NCBI GenBank assembly: GCA_027575805.1
Contig: JANBPU010000082.1
Coordinates: forward strand, 1 to 64,000
Reading direction: 5' to 3'
Origin: Mycoemilia scoparia
Lineage: Eukaryota; Kickxellomycota; Kickxellomycetes; Kickxellales; Kickxellaceae
DNA length: 64,000 bases
Shown here: in pieces, positions 56,534-64,000 of the stretch
Numbering within the stretch: position 1 is the first letter of the stretch
How the letters are laid out: each line of letters starts with the position of its first letter
Translations under genes and position numbers: made by a program
The notes under the pieces: generated by a model
What the model was told of the DNA's origin: nothing
Seen by the model: only the letters and a program-made list of their open reading frames with translations
The model's database searches: none

Positions 56534-57967
56534 CTATTCTATGCAAATTATTTCGATGCTTGGTTTCCTAATAGATTTTGTGGACTGATTTTTGCTATTG
56601 TTATCATTGTCAGAGTCAGAGTCCAAGTCTATGGTTTCGATTCTTTTTGTAACTATCGAAGAAGAAGAAGACGACGATGAAGAAGCGTTCGAATCATTTC
56701 TAGCTACAGTACTAATATACTCAATCTCATCATCATCTGTATCTTCACCACCACATCGAATATTATCAACAATGCCACGCTGAGTTGCCAATTCTTCCAT
56801 CTGTTGCTGTGTAGCCGAATGCTCTTTGGCTAATTCCCATTCCACATCATCATCGTCATCCAAAATTATGAAAATCGGCTCCTGCTTCTGTTGTTTTTTT
56901 GAATCCTTTTTAGGGGTTTCCTTGCCATTGCTGTCTAGTAGAATTGTTGGATCAGATGTCTTGGTTTTTGTTTTTGGTAAATTATTGGTATTGCTATTAT
57001 ACACTGGGTTTCTTTTCAGTATAGCCGAAAGTATATCACGTCTGCTTGGTCCGGAATTAGTGGTCGTTGTTCCAGGACCAGAACTGGAAACCGGTGGGGA
57101 ACTTGATAACTGTGGATTGCGTTTAATAATCGAAGTTAACACACTGTTTCTGAGACTACCTGCTGCTCCGGCTGTTATAGAATTTGTTGACAATGTAGCC
57201 AATGTTCCACCAAGCTTCCTTCCACCTCTCTTCCTTCCCCTCTCTCCACTAGGACCAAATTTACCCTCTTCTTCTCCACCAGCAGACAAATTTCCACGAA
57301 ACAGATTGTAATAATACTGGTTAAGTGATATCAATTCTTCGGTTTCTCGTTTAAGCTCATTAAGCTTGTCATAAAATTCTTGATTATGTGGGGAAATATT
57401 AATATGCACTAACCTAACCTCCCCTCGCCACAAACATCACCCTCAATTGTTTAGAAACAGATTCAAGAGCCAGCAAATAACAGATATACGCATATTCTTG
57501 GTTTAATTATTGGTTGATGCACTTACTCATGAAGCATGGTTCCAAGTATATCGCTGAACGGCAAAAATGCATTTATATTGTGTGGATACCGTAGTCTGAT
57601 CTTTATTGTTTGGCCATGATTAACATTTAGTCCCAAAAGGTTGGTACTCTTTTTGGGATAAAATTCAAGTAGTTTCCCAACTTTCCAATTCCGTTTTTTC
57701 ATTACCGGTTTAACCTATAACAACAGCAACAGCCCCCAAAAAAACACATCCTGTTAATAGCAATTTATGGTGGATGGGGGGAAGGGAGGGAGGGAGGGAG
57801 GCACTAAGAAATCAAGTGTATAGATTGTGAAGACACAGGTATATAAAATTATTATCACTTGCCAGTTTATATACTCGGTCGAATATTCTTGTGGCTTCAT
57901 CTCTAGATGGATATGTTTTTAATACTTTTATTTCTCGAATATATTCTGGGGTTGGGATTCTTGCCAT
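56534..57967 (-). CDS. WSS1: Wss1/SPRTN-like WLM-domain metalloprotease (DNA-protein crosslink repair)
   Basis: Three minus-strand exons, 57863-57967, 57527-57714 and 56534-57413, give 390 residues. Wss1 proteases degrade proteins covalently trapped on DNA, acting with SUMO and Cdc48. The WLM domain (about 10-125) contains VKPVMKKRNWKVGKL, LLGLNVNHGQ, and the zinc site His97-Glu-Leu-Val-His101-x5-His107. The Glu of that site is split across the exon 2/3 junction, so correct splicing is essential. Intron 1 has a GC donor (CTG|GCAAGT); any GT-based choice breaks the frame. The tail holds acidic hydrophobic motifs fitting SUMO-interacting motifs: IFIILDDDDD (about 277-287), IETIDLDSDSD (about 357-366) and the terminal IEIICIE. 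A motif resembling xILxxIxKRNP occurs twice (about 190 and 225). An upstream in-frame ATG at 58021 would add 18 hydrophobic residues; family alignment favours 57967. Confidence 0.92.
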
Positions 57968-58210
57968 CTCTCTCTCTTTAAAGAATTGTATAAAGTCAAA
58001 CAAAATTATTATTGTCCGCAATTTCGAGTGTATTTTTTGTGCTTTTGATTATGCAATTTGAATGAATGCAAGCGGTGTTATGGGCTATTCTGCGCTTGAT
58101 TCAAAAGGGTGGCCATACCATTTACTAGAAACCGCAGTAAATACTAGTGTTTTCAATAGAAAACACACACTCACGGATACAACATTGTTTGTCAAGTAAT
58201 ATATAATGAA

Positions 58211-58334
58211 ATTTCGCTAGTGGCCAGGCATTAATTGGGTAAAATTAGGTCCTCAGGTTTTGGCCTAATCCCGAGCCATTTGCTATGAATTCCTGGGGAA
58301 CCCACCATTTTGCCCAAAGCCTTGTGAAATTGAT
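58211..58334 (+). repeat. Repeat family R2, copy 6
   Basis: ATTTCGCTAGTGGCCAGG at the left, then GGTCCTCAGGTTTTGGCCTA, GAATTCCTGGGGAACCCACC, TTTTGCCCAAAGCCTTGTGA. Ends abutting a family-M element. Confidence 0.75.
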
Positions 58335-58338
58335 CATA

Positions 58339-58425
58339 TGGGTAATAATTTTTGAAGGGTGAATGGTTATAGGGGTAATCCCAGCCAAATGAATGACTCT
58401 ATATCTCTTCAAAAATAACTACCCA
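58339..58425 (-). mobile_element. Family M miniature element (short-core form)
   Basis: 87 bp with TA flanks, starting TGGGTAATAATTTTTGAAGG and ending TTCAAAAATAACTACCCA. It lies at the end of an R2 repeat. Confidence 0.85.
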
Positions 58426-58896
58426 TATACATTATACAATGAAGTTTGCGGCATATCAGCTGATTGGTAAATACTTTGGTAAAGATGCCTAATAGGGCGT
58501 AGATTTTCAGTATTTATTGATTGGCGCATGATTTAGTCGTCGACTCCAAATTCCAGGTTGTTGTCTTCACACAGGAATCGCCACGCACAGACTATGACAT
58601 TCGGGCATCCCCGCATGGCTAGGATTTAAAACACCCTGAGCTGATATCCTGTGGATAGTCAAATAACACCCAGGTCCTCATGGCTTGAGTTTTGGTTCAA
58701 CAAGGCCGACTTTGTAGAAAATATTCTCCGCTTCTTTTATACTAGAATATCACAAGCAGGATGTTTCAGAACAACAGTTAAGCTTATCCCCGAGTCATTA
58801 CCAAGAAACATCGCTCGGGATTTATCAGTGATTTGTCGTCTCCCCCATCAAAGTTTCAGATCTCTTTCTTGCTCTCCAGTAATTCCAAAAACAGAT

Positions 58897-59215
58897 ATGA
58901 AACAAGGCAAATGTGGGGAACGCAAGCCTAAAATGACTGTCCTTATGCTAAATAATTTTGAAAGTGCCGAGTGTGCATGGCTTATACAGTGCTGGGTAAA
59001 CTCCAATATCTGATCCCCCGTGGGGTTGAGCAGTTTTCACTAGTCTATACTATCACTTTCAGGTTGACCACGAAAAGAATTGCACCGTGCCCAATACCAT
59101 GGGCGGTGCTTCATCACATTGTCACTTACTAAATCTTTTCAAGAAAGCACTCCAACAAACCCAAGGCCATGCTTTCATATGCTTTGCAGCCATGCTTGAT
59201 GGGCTCCAAGATACT
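58897..59215 (+). CDS. Possible partial spliced gene of unknown family
   Basis: Two open blocks, 58897-58995 and 59063-59215, connect in phase 0 across a GTAAAC...TTTCAG intron of 67 bp. The second block is 51 codons without a stop, starts right after TTTCAG and ends at a GTAAGC donor, so it looks like an internal exon. Joined, they read through a stretch ending in AWLIQCW and continuing VDHEKNCTVPNTMG and HAFICFAAMLDGLQDT. I recognise no family. A first exon upstream and a later exon beyond 59260 cannot be fixed; the later part would run into the promoter of the gene at 59412. It could also be a decayed gene. The span given is only what the splice pattern supports. Confidence 0.35.
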
Positions 59216-59411
59216 GTAAGCACGACTTCACAAAATGTTATATAAACTGACTCACACCCGCCCATGATTGTCATCAAGGTATCTCCGCAAGAACTTTTTT
59301 CACTGGTCTCTCGCATTTATAACAACAGCCCCGCCACTCCCACCTACATATACGAAACTCCCAAACACCCCTTCTACTACAAGAGACACAAAAAGCCGCA
59401 GCCAACTAAAA

Positions 59412-59888
59412 ATGAAGTTCACCGTTTCTGCCATCGCTGCCATTGCCTTAATGGCCTCCTCTTTCGCTGACGCCAGTCTTGTTGCTAGACAATATGGTGG
59501 TGGTGTTAATCCACAAGCCGGTGGCTACCAAGGCGGCGCTGCTCCACCACCACCACCACCTGCACCTGGCGTTGGTAACGCAGCCCCTCCTCCCTATGGC
59601 AATAACCCCGGACCAGTTGTGCCAGTTGTGCCAGTTGTACCACCCATATCCATCCCCCCACCTCTAATCATTAAAACCACGGTCTCTGGAAGCAGTACAA
59701 GTAGCGGACCTACCAGGTCAACCGTAACTTCGAGGATCGTCATTACTAGTGTTATTCCAGGACCTACACCAGCCTCCAGCGTATCTTCGTCGCGTGCTTC
59801 TGGATCCGCTTCTGCACCACCAGGCTCTGCTTCTAGTGCGGCATCGGCTGCACCCACAGCTAGTGTAACTTCAAGAACTTCATCTTGA
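59412..59888 (+). CDS. Small Pro/Ser-rich secreted protein
   Basis: 158 residues. Residues 1-20 form a clear signal peptide (MKFTVSAIAAIALMASSF, cleavage near ADA|SLV). The mature part begins SLVARQYGGG, possibly with a Kex2-like or similar trimming site at the Arg. Next come a Gly/Pro-rich segment with a PPPPPPAP run, a VPVVPVVP repeat, and a Ser/Thr-rich C-terminus suited to O-glycosylation. No GPI signal is evident. The start at 59412 was chosen over 59268 because it begins precisely at the signal peptide. Likely a wall or surface protein; no enzymatic domain is visible. Confidence 0.8.
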   Translation: MKFTVSAIAAIALMASSFADASLVARQYGGGVNPQAGGYQGGAAPPPPPPAPGVGNAAPPPYGNNPGPVVPVVPVVPPISIPPPLIIKTTVSGSSTSSGPTRSTVTSRIVITSVIPGPTPASSVSSSRASGSASAPPGSASSAASAAPTASVTSRTSS

Positions 59889-60977
59889 GCAATATAAACA
59901 CTACACTACACTGCCTCCATCATCCTCCTCCTTACGTTAGGCTAAAAAGCAACTCCATAAATTGATTGCTTTCCCTTTTTAAAATTATCAAACTGCAGCT
60001 GTCGCTAACAACCTTGTCGTCTAGGATATTTTAAGATAGTTTGAGTATTTATCTTTTTGTGTATAAAATCCAAGTTTCACAACTGATCGGCCACACATTG
60101 TCTGTGGGTGGGTCCCAACAAAATATACTACAATTTTGAATAATAATTTTTAATGATGGCAAAGTTCTGATATACGTTAAGATATATATAATGTTCTTTC
60201 AGAGATGGTGCAAAATCAACTTTTCTCTTGAATGTGCATATTATTGTTGCAAAACAAATCTATATATTACTGACCGCAAACATTGAAGACAGGCTCGTGT
60301 TAGGTTGTCTATAGAATGTGAATGCTTGTTAGACAAATATGAATTTGATAATCCTTTTTTCTTCGAGCTCCCTTGAGCTGAACAAAATATTTATACTAAG
60401 ACTTTATCTGGGAGATTATTTTTGAAGGGCTACAGAGTCACTCATTTGAATGTGATTGCACCTATAATCATTCATCCTTCAAAAATTATTGCCCATCTAA
60501 TAAAAATGTAACCTATCATTAAAATGTTAATATCTTACTAACCAATGTTCTGGAATACATGTTTCAAGGAATATTCATAATACACGTCTTACTATGCAAA
60601 ACAATACACATATAAGTCTATTATGATAACCCTATTCATAATCTTTGTACCAATATTTGTGATTATATTATCTATTTCCACTTTATTTTTTTGGTAACAT
60701 TTTAGGGACCCATTCTTTGTCTGTTGTATTGTGAAATAAAGCCATTTATGAGCCCAAATATATTATTTCTAACTTTATAAATTGACATACCATTCCTGAG
60801 AATTAACAAATGATCATCCCTAGCTAATATATATATGCTTCTAATCACTTTCTCTTTTCAATTTTATTGTAAATTACAATTTGCCTGTTTTAAAAGCACA
60901 GGACCGTTTATTTACTGAAAAAAATATACACTATTTACAGCAACCCCTACTGTTACTAATCCACGCCATCCTTCCCT
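59889..60977. other. Convergent AT-rich spacer with a family-M element
   Basis: No gene supported. Contains a family-M element at 60409-60495 and a faint R2-like stretch near 60700-60750. Confidence 0.45.
60409..60495 (+). mobile_element. Family M miniature element with TC/TC flanks
   Basis: Left end TGGGAGATTATTTTTGAAGG, right end TCCTTCAAAAATTATTGCCCA. The dinucleotide TC occurs directly on both sides; as a direct rather than inverted flank, it supports a 2-bp target-site duplication. Confidence 0.82.
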
Positions 60978-61454
60978 TTAACACCACCCTTTTCCTTCTT
61001 TTTTATGCCATACACAATTAGTGAACTGATTTTGCAACGAAATAAGTCTAAAGGCAGCAAGACCACGCAATTCAACATCCTTAATAGGACCATTGTTTGC
61101 TTTAAACTCCCTAATCCCCTCGATAAGAGCATGTACACTGTTGATATCCAATTCACTTGGGGTCAAAATAAACGGCCCCTGCCCAGTGTTTAGATCTGTA
61201 CCCTTTTTAATAACATATCTTTTGAGAAAGAGTTTCTTTTGTGTTTCCATTGTGACTAGACTCAAGCCATTATCAGTGTTAACACTGGCACCACTCAAGT
61301 TTGTTTGGGATGAGCTGCTGACATAATAAGTGAGAAAATCATGAATTTCTCTAGCCTCATCAGGTCCAAGCTTTGCATAGTATTCCCAAACTAACGATGG
61401 TGATAGATCATCACGGGTGGTGGTGGTGGTGGTGGTGGCGAGTGTGTCAGACAT
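60978..61454 (-). CDS. Unrecognised small protein
   Basis: 158 residues from Met at 61454 (MSDTLATTT), or 163 from Met at 61469. After a Thr run (encoded by a GGT microsatellite) the sequence looks like a compact helical protein: LVWEYYAKLGPDEAREIHDF, then KKLFLKRYVIKKG, SELDINSVHALIEGIREFKA and RGLAAFRLISLQNQF. The normal amino-acid composition and lack of low complexity argue for a real gene. I cannot name the family. The C-terminal 12 residues are Lys/Gly-rich and a GTGTAT site near 61015 could be an intron donor, so the true C-terminus may differ. Confidence 0.6.
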   Translation of the reverse strand: MSDTLATTTTTTTRDDLSPSLVWEYYAKLGPDEAREIHDFLTYYVSSSSQTNLSGASVNTDNGLSLVTMETQKKLFLKRYVIKKGTDLNTGQGPFILTPSELDINSVHALIEGIREFKANNGPIKDVELRGLAAFRLISLQNQFTNCVWHKKEGKGWC

Positions 61455-62070
61455 GATGAAGTTGGACAATGGTGGTTAATCAAAAGAACGAGAGATATAA
61501 CAAGAAAAAGTTACAAGGTTATGTACAAAAAGCCCAGAAACTGCCGTTATTGGCTGTGGTGGCTGTGGTGCATCTGTGTAAAAATAGTGTTGTAATAAAA
61601 AAAACTATGGCAACGGAAGGCTATTTATAGGCAAAAGTAGAAACAACATTTACCAAACCTGATTGGCATGTTTGTAAAAATTGGTTACATTTATATATAG
61701 AAATAAAATTATTATTCACCAAAATATTGTCCTTATCTGTATATCCACACACACACCAAAAAAATTAGTCAGCACTACACACAATTTTATTTTTATCAAT
61801 AAAGAATACGATTATTTTGAATACTTATCTTTGCTTTTATATACCAATTTTTCAGGTTTTTTTATATTGCGAACATATACTTGTGATTAGATGTATTGTA
61901 GATATTTTTTGGATTCTCTGATTTTGGTTCAATTACAAACCATTTCCTAGGAACTTATTTTTTTATTTAGGACCTTGTAAACTCTGTAACCATATCCAAA
62001 AAAATCCAAATATTATAAAAGAAGTATTCTTGTAGAATACTGATTATTCAGCTTTGCAATTTGGCAGGAT

Positions 62071-62295
62071 TTCGCTAGCCATCAGATGTAAGGTAGACAG
62101 AAAGTTATCCCAGGGTTTGACACAACCATAGGTCGTTTCATATGCAACTTCTGGAGACATATGGATCATAATTTTTGAAGGGTGACTTTTGGTGGCCAAC
62201 GATTATAGGGGCAATTACAATTGATTAGCAATTGGTCACCCTTCAAAAATAATCACCCATATTTTGCCCAAGGCAGTATGAAACTTGACACCATT
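62071..62295 (+). repeat. Repeat family R2, copy 7, interrupted by a family-M element
   Basis: The left part TTCGCTAGCCATCAG...GCAACTTCTGGAGACA breaks off at 62161, and the expected continuation TTTTGCCCAAGGCAGTATGA resumes at 62262. The interruption is exactly the element 62162-62259 plus a TA. Confidence 0.8.
62162..62259 (-). mobile_element. Family M miniature element nested in R2
   Basis: 98 bp with TA on both sides. Differs from the reverse complement of 366-463 at about two positions. Confidence 0.9.
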
Positions 62296-62391
62296 TAGAA
62301 GATTATTTTTGTAGAGTTAGTCACTCATTTGGCTGTGATCGCCCCTATAGTTGCTAGCCACCAAATAGCACCCTTCAAAAATTATTACCCA
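62296..62391 (+). mobile_element. Family M miniature element, decayed left end
   Basis: Left end TAGAAGATTATTTTTGTAGA, right end CACCCTTCAAAAATTATTACCCA followed by TA. It adjoins the right end of R2 copy 7. Confidence 0.75.
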
Positions 62392-62502
62392 TATGCTGTA
62401 TTTTATATCAAAAAACAATAGTGTATGTTCCTAATAAAATCAAATAAAATAAAAATTCACCTTTTTTGGAAACAAATTTGTACAAAAGATTTTTGATTAA
62501 TT

Positions 62503-63805
62503 TAGTTGGTTGGTTGACAACAGACCAGGGTCTTTTAGAACAAGCCTCAACTGTAAGGGGAAGTTATTTCTGAAAAACTTTCATTCAGAACAATTCAGAG
62601 TCACTCAGAATAGGAAGGGATGGAAGTACAAAGGTACAAGGAAAACAGAATAGGAGGGGATCAATCAGAATGAGTCTAAATGAATACTAAAAATATGATA
62701 AAGAAATAATATTCAATGGGTCATCCAGGATGAGAAAGGACAGGGAGGAATGACTTCAAATGAGTAATAATAACTTATAACTATAACTCTTCAAATCCTT
62801 TCAACTATATCTTTATTTTTAATTAAATAAAAGTATGATTGTATAAAAGGTAATGAAGATAAAAAACTCTTCATTAATAAAGCTAAAGCTAATAAAAGAG
62901 ACATAAGGGCTAGGACCTTTACATCAGAATTCTGATTGATCCTGAATCATGCCAGATGATCCAGTTTCATTTTGGGTTGTTTGATATAGATCATGTTGGC
63001 CACAGCCTAACAGTTGATATTGGTTGTAAGTACCATAATTGAACCCTGTTTTATTAACAAAGAAAAATAATCAAAAGTGAAAAGGTTTGTAAGGGTATGT
63101 AATGAATAATTAGAATAATGCTTTTAACAGCTTTTCAAATCAATGTAGAGGAATGACCATGTATGGTTCAATGTTGCTCATTAGCATATATAAGCTAAAA
63201 TCTATAAATAAGACTTAATTGATACTGCCATATTAGTAAAGCTCCCCTGTAATCAGCCATGAATTAGTTGTGTGTTGGTTCCTGAACTCTGTCCCCATAG
63301 AAAAGTATATAGAACACAGTAGCAGGCCATATATTATTTAGACCTAGACCAACTGATCCTGAGCCATTCTTGATAGTTCAGAATGAGTCATTATCAGTGA
63401 TAAATGTCAATCCATAGGATTGGCTGTAATAAACTGACAAGTTAAAACCTTTAAAATAATAATAATTGTCATTATGAATATATCTCTTTAACCAAATCCT
63501 TTTAACCTAAAGTTTATTAGAAAATAATTAGTAAAGGAATGGTATTAGATATAAAGATGAAGAAAAACTATATATTGTTCCTAACATTCCAAACATATAT
63601 CCTCAGGATCCATTGTTTGGAACATTTGGAACCCTTGGAATATTCCGAAGATTCAGAATGGTCCAAATCAAATAATGATTAGGCTAGTGATTATATCATG
63701 GCCTATCAATAAACTAGGGTCATTCTGAACAAAATTCTTTAGTAACAACTTTCCTGGCAGTTGAGGTTTGTTCTGAATGACCCTGGTCTAACACAAACCA
63801 ATATA
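62503..63805. mobile_element. 1.3 kb element with about 100-bp imperfect terminal inverted repeats
   Basis: 62503-62605 and 63705-63805 are inverted copies of each other. Shared landmarks are AGACCAGGGTC, AGAACAA(G/A)CCTCAACTG and CATTCAGAACAA. The interior is AT-rich with no ORF of note, so a non-autonomous transposon is likely. It contains minor internal repeats of the type TTCAGAATGAGTC. Confidence 0.65.
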
Positions 63806-63816
63806 AGCAAACCACA

Positions 63817-63930
63817 TGGGTAATAATTTTGAAGGGTAAGAGTTTACTAGTAAAACTGGGCATTCATATAGCTGTGATTGCACCTATAATCATCAGTTAT
63901 CAAAATTTACCCTTCAGAAATTATTACCCA
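63817..63930 (-). mobile_element. Family M miniature element adjoining repeat X
   Basis: Starts TGGGTAATAATTTTGAAGGG, ends CCCTTCAGAAATTATTACCCA, followed by TA and then the inverted X copy. The core ACTAGTAAAACTGGGCATTC is shared with 2545-2646. Confidence 0.83.
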
Positions 63931-63932
63931 TA

Positions 63933-64000
63933 TGTACCAGCATTTTTCATGTTTCAGATTCTAATAAATCAAATGTATATTATTCATATGTACCATATGG
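63933..64000 (-). repeat. Repeat family X, right copy (cut by window end)
   Basis: Reverse complement of 177-245 with one indel and scattered substitutions. It is bounded on the left by TA and a family-M element, as is the left copy. Confidence 0.75.

Larger units (their letters stand above)
57968..58896. other. Spacer with R2 and family-M repeats
   Basis: Contains R2 copy 6 (58211-58334) directly followed by a family-M element (58339-58425). An ORF continuing upstream of 58897 to a stop at 58642 may be part of the uncertain gene below. Confidence 0.4.
61455..62502. other. AT-rich repeat zone
   Basis: Contains a decayed R2-like stretch (about 61921-61990), a full R2 copy interrupted by a family-M element (62071-62295) and a second family-M element (62296-62391). 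No gene is supported. Confidence 0.5.

Noticed and set aside
57812..58021. Start of WSS1 at 58021 and the unspliced end of that exon
   Set aside because: The family start fits 57967, and the exon must end at 57863 to join the WLM domain.

Overview
The window reads as nuclear DNA of a filamentous fungus. The evidence is short GT-AG introns (plus two GC-AG ones), a myosin-motor class V-type chitin synthase, an AreA-like GATA factor with its N-terminal module, a Cys3/MetR-type bZIP factor, a Ssz1-type Hsp70 and a fungal Wss1-type protease. Frequent Asn/Gln/Ser runs in the proteins, AT-rich spacers and low gene density (about 19-20 genes in 64 kb) suggest an early-diverging lineage such as Zoopagomycota/Kickxellomycotina or a relative. 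That placement is inference.

Layout. 1-5 kb: a dense cluster of miniature TIR elements, then two tandem secreted CAP/PR-1 genes that share blocks of near-identical DNA. 5.9-8.4 kb: a thioredoxin, then a spliced thioredoxin-fold protein with a CxxS site and a long unrecognised C-terminus. 10-16 kb: a protein phosphatase-1 inhibitor-2 homologue, ribosomal protein eL24 (minus strand, 5-nt first coding exon), and a divergently transcribed TRIP4/Rqt4 homologue. 19-32 kb: a bZIP factor, an Ecm25/p50RhoGAP-like CRAL-TRIO+RhoGAP protein, polynucleotide kinase 3'-phosphatase, Ssz1, and a La-motif protein. 34-35.4 kb: ARL1 in eight exons, including micro-exons and a GC-AG intron. 38.9-44.5 kb: a large AreA-type GATA factor with a 1.6 kb intron. 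47.3-54.4 kb: a single-exon 2380-residue myosin/cytochrome b5/chitin synthase/DEK-C protein. 55-61.5 kb: an IAH1-type SGNH esterase with an N-terminal anchor, a Wss1 DNA-protein-crosslink protease with apparent SUMO-interacting motifs, a possible uncharacterised spliced gene, a small Pro/Ser-rich secreted protein and an unrecognised conserved-looking ORF. 61.5-64 kb: a non-coding repeat zone.

Most genes are housekeeping. Three are linked to co-translational folding, ribosome quality control or the ribosome itself (SSZ1, TRIP4/Rqt4, eL24). Two act in DNA repair (PNKP and WSS1). Several serve polarity, secretion and wall growth (RhoGAP, ARL1, chitin synthase, CAP proteins). No operon-like logic is expected or seen.

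The most unusual content is the spacers. One family of about 85-115 bp elements has termini near TGGGTAATAATTTTTGAAGG, and about 20 copies are visible. They are flanked by matching dinucleotides (usually TA, but also AA/AA and TC/TC), often abut one another sharing a single TA, lie in an intron, and sit nested inside another repeat. At least three further repeat families, a perfect 89-bp inverted repeat and a 1.3 kb element with roughly 100-bp terminal inverted repeats accompany them. I saw no tRNA, rRNA, CRISPR or complete autonomous transposase gene.
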